DNA of 47,077 bases, taken from contig CAMYOU010000009.1 in the NCBI GenBank assembly GCA_947283485.1, positions 1 to 47,077 on the forward strand, read 5' to 3'. Of the stretch, positions 16,140 to 23,739 are shown piece after piece. Position 1 is the stretch's first letter. The number at the start of each line of letters is the position of its first letter. Below the pieces are notes generated by a model, which saw only the letters and a program-made list of their open reading frames with translations, did no database searches and had not been told where the DNA came from. The stretch is from an uncultured Peptostreptococcaceae bacterium (lineage in GTDB: Bacteria; Bacillota; Clostridia; Tissierellales; Peptoniphilaceae). The translations under genes were made by a program, and so were the position numbers.

Positions 16140-17692
16140 TTGTCTTCCGGTTTCTTCTCGACTTTCTCCCACTGTGCGACAAAAGTATGTCCGCCTGCGG
16201 GAACGGTGTAGTTCTCTCCCGGATGGAATTCGCTTCCCTTCCAATAGAGGAATTTGTAGCCTTCGCGCGTCGGTGCGGATTCAATCGTAATCACGGAACC
16301 GACCGCACTGCGATATTCACGTCTGGTCTCGCCGTTTGCCCATGCGCCTTCATTGGCATCGAAGATGATATCGACATATTCTGCGCTCGGTACGGACGGT
16401 GTGGACGGGGTGACTTTCTTGGTTCCCACGTGCACAATTTGTTTGACCGGTTCGGTGACTTCAATTTTTTCTCCGAGATCTTTCACCGTTTCCTCTCTGC
16501 CGTTTGCATCTTTTACATAATAGGATACGGCATAGGTAATCTTCGTTCCGTTAACACCCTGCTGGATGACCTTGCGCGTGCCCTCAGGCAAGGTTGAATC
16601 TTCGATTTCATCTGTATCAAAGGGAATTTCTTCGCTTGCTTTTTCAACTTTTTTCTCTTTGATCTTCGACTTTAATGTAAACGTCCAGCCTGTGAGATCA
16701 TCGCCGGTCCTCTCCAGAGTATAGCGCTTGTCAAGATCGGGCTTGTGCTCACCGTCTGCCCACTCGGCGCCAAGGAAAAAGTCTGTTTTCCCCTTTACGA
16801 ATGGACTAAATTGGCCAAATTGATTCTGGATAACACCATATCGAAAAGATGTGCGTTCCTTATTGGTGCCATCAAGAAAGTCAAGATCTCCTTTTATAAA
16901 CAGTCTGCTTTCCGTAAATTCTTTACGTTGCCGATTATTCTTTACTCGTTCGGGAGTAGACCCATCTCTCGACTTTTCGACCCAATAGTGCACCATCATG
17001 TTTTCCCTATCGTCCTCTAGAATGATGCTCCCTGGTTCGATTTCCAGAATTGTCTTCGTTTCCATATTTTGTATGACGTAAAGTACTCGATCATTGGGGG
17101 TCTCCTCAGATGTTGAATTTCCCGCTCCATAAATACGGTTATTGCTGTCAATGTCGACATCGTGAGCAATAAGTTTGCAGTTCTTAAACGTCTCCCCTTT
17201 GCTGCTTTGAATCTCGTTAAGGGAAAATTTATGGGAATATTTCTTGCCAATTTCTACAGTAGTTGGTTTATCAAATTCCCCTGTGTCAGGATTGTACATG
17301 AACCAAAATTTCGTTATATTTCCATCTTCACCCGTTCCTTCAGCACGTAGCCAGAAATTGAGAGTGACTTTATTCCCCTTATCTTCCGGATTGTAAAATC
17401 CTTTCCCAGGAACGCTGTAATCCCACTGCACCGTTAGCGATCCCATATTTTCTTCCTCTTCAGATCCGGGGTCGCCCATCTGCACCGGTTCCATCGCGGG
17501 CTGTTCTTCTATCTCGAGCTGTTCTTCTTCCGCCTCTGCCGGTTGTGCCTCGGCCTCCGGCGGCGTAGATTCTTCTTGCTCTTCGACGGCCGGAGCTTCC
17601 GGTTCGCCTTCGGCAAATGCCGCGATGGGCAGGGCCGTGAAGAGCATCGCGAGCATTAAGAGCATCGCGATCCACTGTTTCTTGGTGTTCAT
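16004..17692 (-). CDS. Exported G5/InlB-repeat surface protein ending IPKAGVGR
   Basis: A 562-residue exported protein. Residues 1-28 form a signal peptide (KKQWIAMLLMLAMLFTALP, cleavage after AFA). An acidic Glu/Pro-rich stretch follows (about 29-80), then an unrecognised region (85-340), a G5-like domain (about 346-426, ending VKQIVHVGTKK), and an InlB-B/Flg_new-type repeat (about 437-509, with GYKFLYWKGSEF and FVAQWE). The last 40 residues (SVDAKIKTPRGS ... EEIAKILA ... VIPAIPKAGVGR) are nearly the same as in the neighbouring gene. The end resembles the start of an LPXTG signal (IPKAG) but stops at once, with no TM helix or basic tail. GGAGGAGACAA before the ATG fixes the start. It is probably secreted or wall-associated by an unknown route. 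Confidence 0.88.
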   Translation of the reverse strand: MNTKKQWIAMLLMLAMLFTALPIAAFAEGEPEAPAVEEQEESTPPEAEAQPAEAEEEQLEIEEQPAMEPVQMGDPGSEEEENMGSLTVQWDYSVPGKGFYNPEDKGNKVTLNFWLRAEGTGEDGNITKFWFMYNPDTGEFDKPTTVEIGKKYSHKFSLNEIQSSKGETFKNCKLIAHDVDIDSNNRIYGAGNSTSEETPNDRVLYVIQNMETKTILEIEPGSIILEDDRENMMVHYWVEKSRDGSTPERVKNNRQRKEFTESRLFIKGDLDFLDGTNKERTSFRYGVIQNQFGQFSPFVKGKTDFFLGAEWADGEHKPDLDKRYTLERTGDDLTGWTFTLKSKIKEKKVEKASEEIPFDTDEIEDSTLPEGTRKVIQQGVNGTKITYAVSYYVKDANGREETVKDLGEKIEVTEPVKQIVHVGTKKVTPSTPSVPSAEYVDIIFDANEGAWANGETRREYRSAVGSVITIESAPTREGYKFLYWKGSEFHPGENYTVPAGGHTFVAQWEKVEKKPEDKPSAPSVDAKIKTPRGSALNAEEIAKILASTKRVIPAIPKAGVGR

Positions 17693-17703
17693 TTGTCTCC
17701 TCC
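17608..17703 (-). repeat. Signal-peptide direct repeat, copy 1
   Basis: This segment, covering the ribosome site and signal-peptide codons of the 562-residue gene, is closely similar to 19346-19440 before the neighbouring gene. The match ends soon after the AFA cleavage site. Confidence 0.8.
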
Positions 17704-17939
17704 TTTTAATTTTTCACTTCAATTTTCATCGAAGTATCGTAAAAATAGGAATCCACGCCCATTTTTACTTGTATGAACAGTATAGCATAATCCCTGGCAT
17801 AGTTCACCCCTCTCTCACAGCATTTTTTCGTTATTTGTTCCCATTTGCCTTGATTTTCCAATTTTCTTTGTTCCATGCGTAAAAAATAGTTGCCACCATC
17901 TGCGTAGTCCTCGCGATCCATTGTGTCTCGCATCAAAAA
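17693..17939 (-). promoter_or_regulatory. Upstream region of the 562-residue surface gene
   Basis: A minus-strand extended -10, TGCTATACT, lies at 17779-17787, about 85 bases before the start codon; the -35 is weak. Unlike the other two surface genes it has a short leader without tandem repeats. The rest of the gap holds nothing I can support. Confidence 0.5.
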
Positions 17940-17966
17940 ACTCGAGGAAATCCTCCTCGAGTTTTT
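17935..17966. terminator. Terminator of the 480-residue surface gene
   Basis: ACTCGAGGA, loop AATCC, TCCTCGAGT (17940-17962) with A-run and T-run; the same hairpin as at 15951. Confidence 0.85.
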
Positions 17967-18123
17967 CTTTTGCTTTCGTTTGTGCGATTATCTGCCGACA
18001 CCGGCTTTCGGAATCGCCGGGATGACCGTCTTCGATCCTGCGAGAATCTTTGCGATTTCTTCCGCGGTGAGAATACTGCCTCTCGGCGTCTTGATCTTGG
18101 CATCGACGCTCGGTACGGAGGGT
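17940..18123 (-). repeat. C-terminal module and terminator direct repeat, copy 2
   Basis: Second copy of the C-terminal module with its stop codon and terminator. The two copies are about 2 kb apart in the same orientation, so recombination between them could delete or swap the gene between. Confidence 0.85.
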
Positions 18124-19430
18124 CTATTCGGTTTCTCGGGTGTCTGCGGCGTATCCGGCTTCTTGGTTCCCGGTTGATCCGTTCCGGGTTTGTCCGGAGT
18201 TACAGGCTTGTCCGGAGTGACGGGTCTGTCCGGAGTATCTGGAGTGTCCGGAGTTCCCGGTTGATCCGGGGTTGTCGCTTCTCCAAAGACCGGATAGAGC
18301 TTCATATTGCCATCGACTGTTGTCGTCATGTCAAAACGATGTTGCCTGTTGTTTGCATCATAATAAACCCAGCCCTTGAATTCCTTGCCTTGGGGAGCCG
18401 TAGCTTTCGGCAATTCTGTGATCTTCGTCAGATCCGTATTCTGAGCCCAGTCGGTATCTTGGAGGCTCTTGCCGTTATATGCCTTCATACTCTTCAAAAC
18501 ATCCGTCTTGGTCGTATCCGGATCCTTGTAGAATGTCAATGTCGGACGTTCCCAACGTGCATAGAGCGTTCTGGGGTTAGCTTTTCCCTTCTCTTGTTCA
18601 TATACCCACCAGAAGTGGTTGCCTGTCCAACCGAATGTACCATTGGTATCTCCGTGCTTGAGAACGGCCACATGTTCACTCATTCCTGCTGTTTTTTCAC
18701 GCTTGACGCCTATTTGGCTGATCATTGTGCCGCCCAGATTGATATCCTCTTTGTAATAAATCGGCACAATCCAGTCAGTAAACAAATAGCCATCCCGTTT
18801 CGGTTCTTGAGGATAAGGAATGCTTCCATCACGCTGAATATAGCATGGGTAAGAGTCCTCTCCGCCCTGAAACGTTCCTTTATTGCTATTGAATATCAGC
18901 TTATACTTATACGCGTGCAGATTGAGCTCATTGACTCCATCCACGATGTATGCGCGGTCGGCATAATATTGGAATTCAGCCAGACTAAAGTTTTTCGGTA
19001 ATAGGTCTGTTGATACTCTCATGCGCACAAATTGAACATCAGGAGCTTGAAACCATCGACAACTGGGATCTGTCGGATGGTCTGTCCAGCCACGGGGAGT
19101 AAACGGCTTCCAATTGCCTTCATCATCTCGGTACTCGAAAGTCGATACTTCAGGAAGCTTATCGTAGAACTGTTTAAGTGCGTCCAATTCTTCTTGAGTA
19201 AAGGTCACTTTTTCATTCCACGATCCGGATTTATAAGGCAAGATCTCAAAACTCTCCTCGCTTATCCCGAACCAAACGTTCAAATACACGGTTTTCCATT
19301 CTCCGTTCCATTCGTTGCCTTGCCCTCCTTGCGGAGCCGGCGGGTCTTCTGCGAATGCCGCGATGGGCAGTGCCGTCATGAGCATCGCGAGCATAAGAAG
19401 CATCGCGATCCATTGTTTCCTTGTTTTCAT
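17988..19430 (-). CDS. Exported InlB-repeat, Pro/Thr-rich surface protein ending IPKAGVGR
   Basis: A 480-residue exported protein. The signal peptide (RKQWIAMLLMLAMLMTALP, cut after AFA) is almost that of the next gene. The middle (about 30-370) includes segments of the Listeria-Bacteroides (Flg_new/InlB-B) repeat type, such as YKLIFNSNKGTF ... GYLFTDW ... LYARWE and EFKGWVYYDANN ... LYPVFGE. A Pro/Thr/Asp-rich linker follows (about 373-435; repeated TPDKP, TPDTP), then the shared C-terminal module ending VIPAIPKAGVGR. No membrane helix follows the motif. The ATG at 19430 has AAGGAGG upstream; longer in-frame extensions would swallow the ribosome site. A 210-base leader precedes it with its own promoter, repeats and possible leader ORF. 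Confidence 0.88.
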   Translation of the reverse strand: MKTRKQWIAMLLMLAMLMTALPIAAFAEDPPAPQGGQGNEWNGEWKTVYLNVWFGISEESFEILPYKSGSWNEKVTFTQEELDALKQFYDKLPEVSTFEYRDDEGNWKPFTPRGWTDHPTDPSCRWFQAPDVQFVRMRVSTDLLPKNFSLAEFQYYADRAYIVDGVNELNLHAYKYKLIFNSNKGTFQGGEDSYPCYIQRDGSIPYPQEPKRDGYLFTDWIVPIYYKEDINLGGTMISQIGVKREKTAGMSEHVAVLKHGDTNGTFGWTGNHFWWVYEQEKGKANPRTLYARWERPTLTFYKDPDTTKTDVLKSMKAYNGKSLQDTDWAQNTDLTKITELPKATAPQGKEFKGWVYYDANNRQHRFDMTTTVDGNMKLYPVFGEATTPDQPGTPDTPDTPDRPVTPDKPVTPDKPGTDQPGTKKPDTPQTPEKPNRPSVPSVDAKIKTPRGSILTAEEIAKILAGSKTVIPAIPKAGVGR

Positions 19431-19440
19431 TTTTTCCTCC
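19346..19440 (-). repeat. Signal-peptide direct repeat, copy 2
   Basis: Second copy of the signal-peptide segment; the proteins differ only at a few residues over about 28. Confidence 0.8.
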
Positions 19441-19508
19441 TTTTTGTAAAAAATATAAAAAAATTGGCAGATACACCTACCTATGGGGTAGGCATATTTG
19501 TCCATTTT

Positions 19509-19589
19509 TTACACGATAAAAAGACAGAGAAAATGTCTAATTCTGCCTGTCTGTCTGTCTGTCTGTCTCATTGCGGGCTTCTTGTTCAT
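19509..19589 (-). CDS. Putative leader ORF with ACAG repeats (26 residues)
   Basis: The ATG at 19589 is part of a conserved block (GAGGG then TTGACAAAGATG) also found before the other surface gene at 39554, with a purine-rich ribosome site at fair spacing. The frame runs through the ACAG tandem repeat and gives MNKKPAMRQTDRQTGRIRHF plus six residues. In the present repeat number it ends at TAA, past a terminator-like hairpin. A change of one repeat unit would either stop it at a TAG just after the repeats or extend it to a TAG near 19485. Translation is unproven. Confidence 0.4.
   Translation of the reverse strand: MNKKPAMRQTDRQTGRIRHFLCLFIV
19516..19546 (-). promoter_or_regulatory. Possible attenuator hairpin in the leader
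   Basis: Minus-strand CTGTCT followed by TTTT (19518-19527) can pair with any AGACAG unit of the upstream repeat, giving a 6-bp terminator-like stem with a loop of about 19 bases. It is weak, but its position matches the stronger hairpin in the other leader. Confidence 0.3.
19547..19568. repeat. CTGT tetranucleotide tandem repeat (5.5 units)
   Basis: Plus strand CTGT x5 then CT; on the coding strand this is ACAG. A 4-base unit is not a multiple of three, so slippage would change the reading frame of the leader ORF. Confidence 0.9.
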
Positions 19590-19644
19590 CTTTGTCAACC
19601 CTCTTTGCCTTGGTTCGGCTCTTTCTATATACTCCTGTTCTCTT

Positions 19645-19673
19645 ATATTAGCATTCTTTGTACGCTTCGTCAA
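19645..19673 (-). promoter_or_regulatory. Promoter of the 480-residue surface gene
   Basis: Minus-strand TTGACG (19668-19673), 17-base spacer, TAATAT (19645-19650), with TG giving an extended -10 (TGCTAATAT). The leader is about 208 bases. Confidence 0.65.
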
Positions 19674-19696
19674 ATCCATTCCGTTTTTGTGCAAAA

Positions 19697-19724
19697 GAAA
19701 AACCCGTTCGCGTTTTGGAACGGG
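19697..19724 (-). terminator. Intrinsic terminator of the ZIP gene
   Basis: Minus-strand CCCGTTC, loop CAAAACGC, GAACGGG, followed by TTTTT. Confidence 0.85.
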
Positions 19725-19746
19725 CATTGTGTACAAAAATTTTCAT

Positions 19747-20529
19747 TCAACCGAGTCCGACGTCGAGTGCCATCATGACGGTAAAGCCGAGGGCAAAGGC
19801 GAGGACGCCGATATTGGAGTGTTCGCCCGCGCTCATCTCGGGGATGAGTTCTTCGACGACAACGTAGATCATGGCACCGGCGGCAAAGGATAAGAAGTAC
19901 GGCATGAGGGGGACGAGGTGTTCGGCGAGGAGAATGGTCACGACGGCGGCGACGGGTTCGACCGCGCCGGAGAGCGTGCCGGCGACAAAGGCGCGGGGTT
20001 TGCTTTCGCCTTCGGCGCAGAGAGGCATGGAGATGATCGCCCCCTCGGGGAAGTTCTGGATGGCGATGCCGAGGGCGAGGGCGAGTGCTCCGCCGGCGGT
20101 GATGAGGGGGCTTCCCGCGAGGTATCCGGCGTAGACGACGCCGACTGCCATGCCCTCGGGAATATTGTGGATGGTGACGGCGAGGACGAGCATGGCGGTG
20201 CGGGAGAGCGAGGACGGGATGCCTTCGGCTTCGTTCGCGTTTTGGTGGAGATGGGGCACGGTCACGTCGAGGAGTAGGAGAAAGAAGATTCCGAGCCAAA
20301 AGCCGATGACGGCGGGGACAAAAGCAAAATTCCTCATGGGCGACGACTGTTCGATCGCGGGGATGATGAGGCTCCAGATCGACGCCGCGACCATGACGCC
20401 TGCGGCAAAGCCGGTGAGGGCTTTTTGCAGAGTTTCGCTGATGTTTCGTTTCATAAAAAAGACGCACGCCGCGCCGAGTGTCGTCCCGATAAAGGGGATC
20501 GCAATGCCCCAAAAAACTTCTCTTTGCAT
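19747..20529 (-). CDS. ZIP-family divalent metal transporter
   Basis: A 260-residue ZIP permease with about eight membrane segments that would import Zn2+ or other divalent metals. The two metal-binding helices carry HNIPEG (TM4) and QNFPEGA (TM5), and a His-bearing loop (PHLHQNANEAEG) follows TM3, as in the ZupT/GufA subfamily. The ATG at 20529 has AAGGAGG six bases upstream, so I prefer it to an in-frame upstream start. It is monocistronic with its own promoter (20561-20589) and terminator. Metal preference cannot be told; a Zur or DtxR site is not obvious. Confidence 0.93.
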   Translation of the reverse strand: MQREVFWGIAIPFIGTTLGAACVFFMKRNISETLQKALTGFAAGVMVAASIWSLIIPAIEQSSPMRNFAFVPAVIGFWLGIFFLLLLDVTVPHLHQNANEAEGIPSSLSRTAMLVLAVTIHNIPEGMAVGVVYAGYLAGSPLITAGGALALALGIAIQNFPEGAIISMPLCAEGESKPRAFVAGTLSGAVEPVAAVVTILLAEHLVPLMPYFLSFAAGAMIYVVVEELIPEMSAGEHSNIGVLAFALGFTVMMALDVGLG

Positions 20530-20560
20530 GGTTTCCTCCTTGAGTGTCTTCGTTCCCATA

Positions 20561-20589
20561 GATGTATCACGACGAGGGCGCGATGTCAA
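20561..20589 (-). promoter_or_regulatory. Promoter of the ZIP gene
   Basis: Minus-strand TTGACA (20584-20589), 17-base spacer and a modest -10 TACATC (20561-20566), about 25 bases before the ribosome site. Confidence 0.5.
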
Positions 20590-20696
20590 TTGTTGCTTCT
20601 AAAAGGGTCTCGCATGCGCGTCCGTCGCGCGGGAAAGCGGCATATCCCCCTTTCCCCAAACCCGCATGTCCGCAACCGGGAACGCGCCCGTCGCAC

Positions 20697-20728
20697 AAAA
20701 AAACTCGAGTTCATGTCCTCGAGTTTTT
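20697..20728. terminator. Terminator of the ispE-lipoprotein operon
   Basis: ACTCGAG, loop TTCATGTC, CTCGAGT (20703-20724) with A-run left and T-run right; a variant of the CTCGAG hairpins at 15951 and 17940. Confidence 0.8.
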
Positions 20729-20766
20729 GATGATGGAAGTTTGGTCGGTTCGGGTTCGGATGGGCT

Positions 20767-21720
20767 TCATTCCCCCTGTCCCTCAAGATGGTGCTCGATG
20801 CCTTCAAAACTGTTGGCGGGGACGATGTGCATGGTGGAACTCGGGGGTTCGTAGGCGGGGGCGGTGTGTCCGCCTTGGGGTGCCGTCGACGTTCCGCCTT
20901 GATGGTTCCCGTCATAGCCGTCGGTGCCCGCGCCATAGCCGTTGGTATTGGTATTGCCGCCGGCGGTGTTCGTGTCCTCTCTGCCGCGATTCTCCGTACT
21001 TACGACTTCTTCGCGCGGACGATTGCCGCCGGGGCTTTCGTGTGCCCAGCGTTCTTCGCGTTCGCGGTCGATTTTTCTCTGCTCTGCGTGTTTCTTCTCG
21101 AGTTCTTCGTGGTAGATTTTTTGTTCTTCGTCGTTCACGAGTTTCGTGGCGAGGCGGACTTCGGCGGCTTCGGTCTTTAAGAGCGTGCCTTTTGATCCGG
21201 GTGCCATGAGGCGCACTTGGCGTTTCCCGATGGTGTGGACGTCGGGCGTCCCGCCGGGAAGAAAATCTCCTTTTTCCGTCGCCGGGAAAAAGGCGGTGAC
21301 ATTGCCGATGCGTCCCCAGACGCGATAGATATAAAATTCCTCGACGGGAATGCGGTAGAGTCCGTCAATGACGCGCTCCCAGCGGCTTTCATTCGGTGCA
21401 TTGGCAGCGCGCTCGGGAATGCCGTAGGGTTCTTCGGTCGTGACGGCGACGGGCTCGACTTTCGTGTCGAGTGCCACGTGATCGGTCGCGGTGAGCGCAA
21501 TCTTATAGAACGTACCGTTCGCATACGCGCGATAGGCGATCGTGCCGTCTTCGCGCAGAAAATAATAGACGGGAAAATCGAGTTCAGAAAAATCGTGCGC
21601 GGTGTAATAGACGGGGATTTCTTCTTCGGGGGCGGCGGTGAAGGTGGGAAACGAGACGCTCTTGCCGCAGGCAGTGAGGATCAACGCTCCGAGTAGGAGA
21701 AGCCAAATCTTCTTTCTCAT
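20767..21720 (-). CDS. Predicted lipoprotein with Gly/Asn/Thr-rich tail
   Basis: A 317-residue protein that I do not recognise by family. Residues 1-18 form a lipoprotein signal with lipobox LTAC (Cys18), so it should be anchored to the outer face of the membrane. A compact domain (about 30-190) is rich in Tyr/Phe and beta-type segments. Then come a charged coil (NDEEQKIYHEELEKKHAEQR, about 195-214) and a low-complexity tail (about 225-300) rich in Gly, Asn, Thr and Pro. The ATG lies one base after the ispE stop without a good ribosome site, so translation is probably coupled to ispE. Why a lipoprotein is tied to isoprenoid synthesis is unknown. Confidence 0.8.
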   Translation of the reverse strand: MRKKIWLLLLGALILTACGKSVSFPTFTAAPEEEIPVYYTAHDFSELDFPVYYFLREDGTIAYRAYANGTFYKIALTATDHVALDTKVEPVAVTTEEPYGIPERAANAPNESRWERVIDGLYRIPVEEFYIYRVWGRIGNVTAFFPATEKGDFLPGGTPDVHTIGKRQVRLMAPGSKGTLLKTEAAEVRLATKLVNDEEQKIYHEELEKKHAEQRKIDREREERWAHESPGGNRPREEVVSTENRGREDTNTAGGNTNTNGYGAGTDGYDGNHQGGTSTAPQGGHTAPAYEPPSSTMHIVPANSFEGIEHHLEGQGE

Positions 21721-21721
21721 C

Positions 21722-22543
21722 CTACCACTCCATCACGGATGTGAATTCTTTGACAAAAAATCCGCGTGCCGCGCGTGCTTCTTTGATGTCCTCGAAGATG
21801 CCGTAGAGACTGCCGCCGCTGCCGGCGAGATGGGCGACTTTTGCCCCCGCGTCGAGGAGTCTGTCGCGCAGTTCCACAAGATGCGGCGAGATGGAAAAAC
21901 CCGCCTCCTCGAGATGATTGCCGAGGTGTCGTGTGAGATCTTCGTCGTTCTCAAGTGCCTTGAGGAAGTCTTCCGTCGTGGGGGTGTAGGTCGCGCCCAT
22001 TTCGTCATAGCGTCGATAGACGTCCGCACTGCGCATTCTCGTGCCGTCGTTCACGATGAGTAAGCCTCCGAGTCTAGACGGACGGAGCATCGTGATGCGC
22101 GTGCCCCTCCCCGTTGCGAGTGCGCGCGTTCCGTAGAGGAAGAAAGGCACGTCGCTGCCGATGGATTTTGCCATGGTGATGAGTTCCTCCTGCGATGCGG
22201 GATAGCCCGTGAGTTCATTCATCGCGAGGAGCATCTTGGCGGCATTGGACGAGCCGCCGCCGAGTCCCGACGCGAGCGGGAGATGTTTCTCCACGCGCAC
22301 GGTGATGCCGGGTGCTTTGCCCGTCGCCTCCAGAAAGGTCTCATATGCGCGTCGAATGAGAAAGAGATCCTCGGGGTTGACTTGCGAACAAGTGATAAAA
22401 AGCCCCTCGTTTCGCGGTGAAAACTGCAAATAATCGCAAAAATCAAAAGTCTGCATGACGCTCTCGATCTCGTGAAATCCGTCCGCGTCCCTGCCTTTGA
22501 TATCGAGTGTTAAATTGATCTTACCGGGAGATGCAATCTCCAT
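21722..22543 (-). CDS. ispE: 4-diphosphocytidyl-2-C-methyl-D-erythritol kinase
   Basis: A GHMP kinase of 273 residues that phosphorylates CDP-methylerythritol in the MEP isoprenoid pathway. Visible motifs are the N-terminal SPGKINLTL, the ATP loop PLASGLGGGSSNA (about 89-101), and the C-terminal VAHLAGSGGSLYG block. The start is set at the ATG at 22543, seven bases after GAGGAGG; a TTG two codons upstream is also in frame. It has its own promoter (22573-22601) and is coupled to the lipoprotein gene. Its presence shows that the organism uses the MEP route. Confidence 0.95.
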   Translation of the reverse strand: MEIASPGKINLTLDIKGRDADGFHEIESVMQTFDFCDYLQFSPRNEGLFITCSQVNPEDLFLIRRAYETFLEATGKAPGITVRVEKHLPLASGLGGGSSNAAKMLLAMNELTGYPASQEELITMAKSIGSDVPFFLYGTRALATGRGTRITMLRPSRLGGLLIVNDGTRMRSADVYRRYDEMGATYTPTTEDFLKALENDEDLTRHLGNHLEEAGFSISPHLVELRDRLLDAGAKVAHLAGSGGSLYGIFEDIKEARAARGFFVKEFTSVMEW

Positions 22544-22572
22544 GAGCAAGCCTCCTCTCGTTTTCTATCTCT

Positions 22573-22601
22573 ATTCTACACAAGTGCTTCGCAATCGTCT
22601 A
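22573..22601 (-). promoter_or_regulatory. Promoter of ispE
   Basis: Minus-strand TAGACG (22596-22601), 17-base spacer, TAGAAT (22573-22578). Confidence 0.5.
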
Positions 22602-22634
22602 CGAAAAGTATTTTTTGCAAGAGATGATACCCAA

Positions 22635-22656
22635 AGACGCGCGCGTCTGTTAAAAT
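22635..22656 (+). promoter_or_regulatory. Extended -10 promoter with 14-base palindrome
   Basis: TGTTAAAAT (22648-22656) is an extended -10 for the YwaF-type gene. A perfect palindrome AGACGCGCGCGTCT (22635-22648) occupies the spacer and is a good operator candidate; it also lies upstream of the divergent ispE promoter. Confidence 0.55.
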
Positions 22657-22711
22657 AGAACAAGCGGTTGTGAAAAACCCTTTTTCATTCTTACATTGTT
22701 TGGAGGTTATC

Positions 22712-23461
22712 ATGAACTCTTTGGCGTATTTTTTCCGCACCCCGATGGATCCGGACTCGGGTCTTGTCCTATTTAGTCCCCTACATATTCTCATGATCGT
22801 CCTCATGCTCGCGGGCTGCGCGGCGATCTATCTCATGCGCACGCGCATCCGTGAGGACGTACGCGTCCATGCGCGGGTGAAGTGGACGCTCTTTACCCTG
22901 CTCCTTATCGAGCAGATCGCGTTCTATGCGTGGTTTATCATCACGGGTCGCTTTACCTGGAGCGAGTCGCTGCCGTTTTTCAGCTGTCGCATCGCGATGA
23001 TCCTCATCCTCGTCGCCATGGTCACAAACGAGCCGCGTGCCAAAGCACTCGGCGTCTATTTCGGACTCTTCGGCGGTTTCCTCGCCCTTCTTCTCCCCGA
23101 TCTCTTCAAATATCACTGGCCGCATCTCCAATGGATCTGTTTCTTCGGCGGTCACGATCTTCTCATCTGGAGCGCGTCGTTCTTCCTCGCTGAAGGCTAC
23201 ACGTTCACGAAGACAACGTTCAAACACGCGCTCGTGGGCGTCGCCCTCTATCTATTGGCATCGAATCTCTGCAATCTTCTGATTCCCGATTCGAATTATG
23301 CGTATGTCGTCGACGCGCCGTTTCTCAACGACTTCCTCAAGGGGTTCATGGGGCAGATCGGATACACGATTTTTTCCAATCTCCTCTATGTGCTCCTCAT
23401 CGTCGTGATCCACTTCGTCGCGCGTTTCTTCCAAAACCGCAAGATCATCCGTCATTCCTAA
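22712..23461 (+). CDS. YwaF/TIGR02206-type integral membrane protein
   Basis: A 249-residue membrane protein with about six or seven hydrophobic segments, resembling the YwaF (TIGR02206) family, which is distantly related to eukaryotic TMEM164. Family-like features are FSPLHILMIVLM near the N-terminus, the LPFFSCRIAMIL helix, a conserved-looking FFGGHD loop, and a positively charged end (FFQNRKIIRHS). GGAGGTTATC directly before the ATG at 22712 gives the start. It is monocistronic with its own terminator. The function of bacterial members is not established, and the family call is moderate. Confidence 0.75.
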   Translation: MNSLAYFFRTPMDPDSGLVLFSPLHILMIVLMLAGCAAIYLMRTRIREDVRVHARVKWTLFTLLLIEQIAFYAWFIITGRFTWSESLPFFSCRIAMILILVAMVTNEPRAKALGVYFGLFGGFLALLLPDLFKYHWPHLQWICFFGGHDLLIWSASFFLAEGYTFTKTTFKHALVGVALYLLASNLCNLLIPDSNYAYVVDAPFLNDFLKGFMGQIGYTIFSNLLYVLLIVVIHFVARFFQNRKIIRHS

Positions 23462-23475
23462 CATTCTGTAACGAG

Positions 23476-23499
23476 CCCGACCGAGCGTCGGGTTTTTTT
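23476..23499 (+). terminator. Intrinsic terminator of the YwaF-type gene
   Basis: CCCGAC, loop CGAGC, GTCGGG followed by seven T. The 200 bases to its right hold no gene that I can support. Confidence 0.85.
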
Positions 23500-23698
23500 G
23501 TGCCCCTTGGTCCGAAACTTCTTCCCGCACAAACGTGACGCAAGCATCGCCCGTAAAGAGTGCGTTCTCCACAATGCCCGTACACATCGCAACGTCATCA
23601 CGCCCGCGACCATACCGGTATCCATCGCCCGCCAAACGCGACGCAAACAACGACCGCGAACCACCCCCTCAACGATCCCGCAACACCTCTCCGAAGCA

Positions 23699-23725
23699 CA
23701 AAAAAAGCGCGGAGGGAATCCGCAC
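23699..23725 (-). terminator. Intrinsic terminator of the NlpC/P60 gene
   Basis: Minus-strand GTGCGGA, loop TTCCC, TCCGCGC (one G-U) followed by seven T. Confidence 0.8.
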
Positions 23726-23739
23726 TTTTTGAAAAAATC

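Noticed and set aside
17706..17933. Possible 70-75-residue gene between the two surface genes
   Set aside because: No spaced ribosome site for any start, the likely promoter of the next gene lies inside it, and its start abuts a terminator.
19593..19598. TTGACA in the surface-gene leaders as a -35 element
   Set aside because: No -10-like hexamer lies 16-18 bases downstream in either leader, whereas good extended -10 promoters exist further upstream. The conserved block fits a ribosome site plus ATG better.
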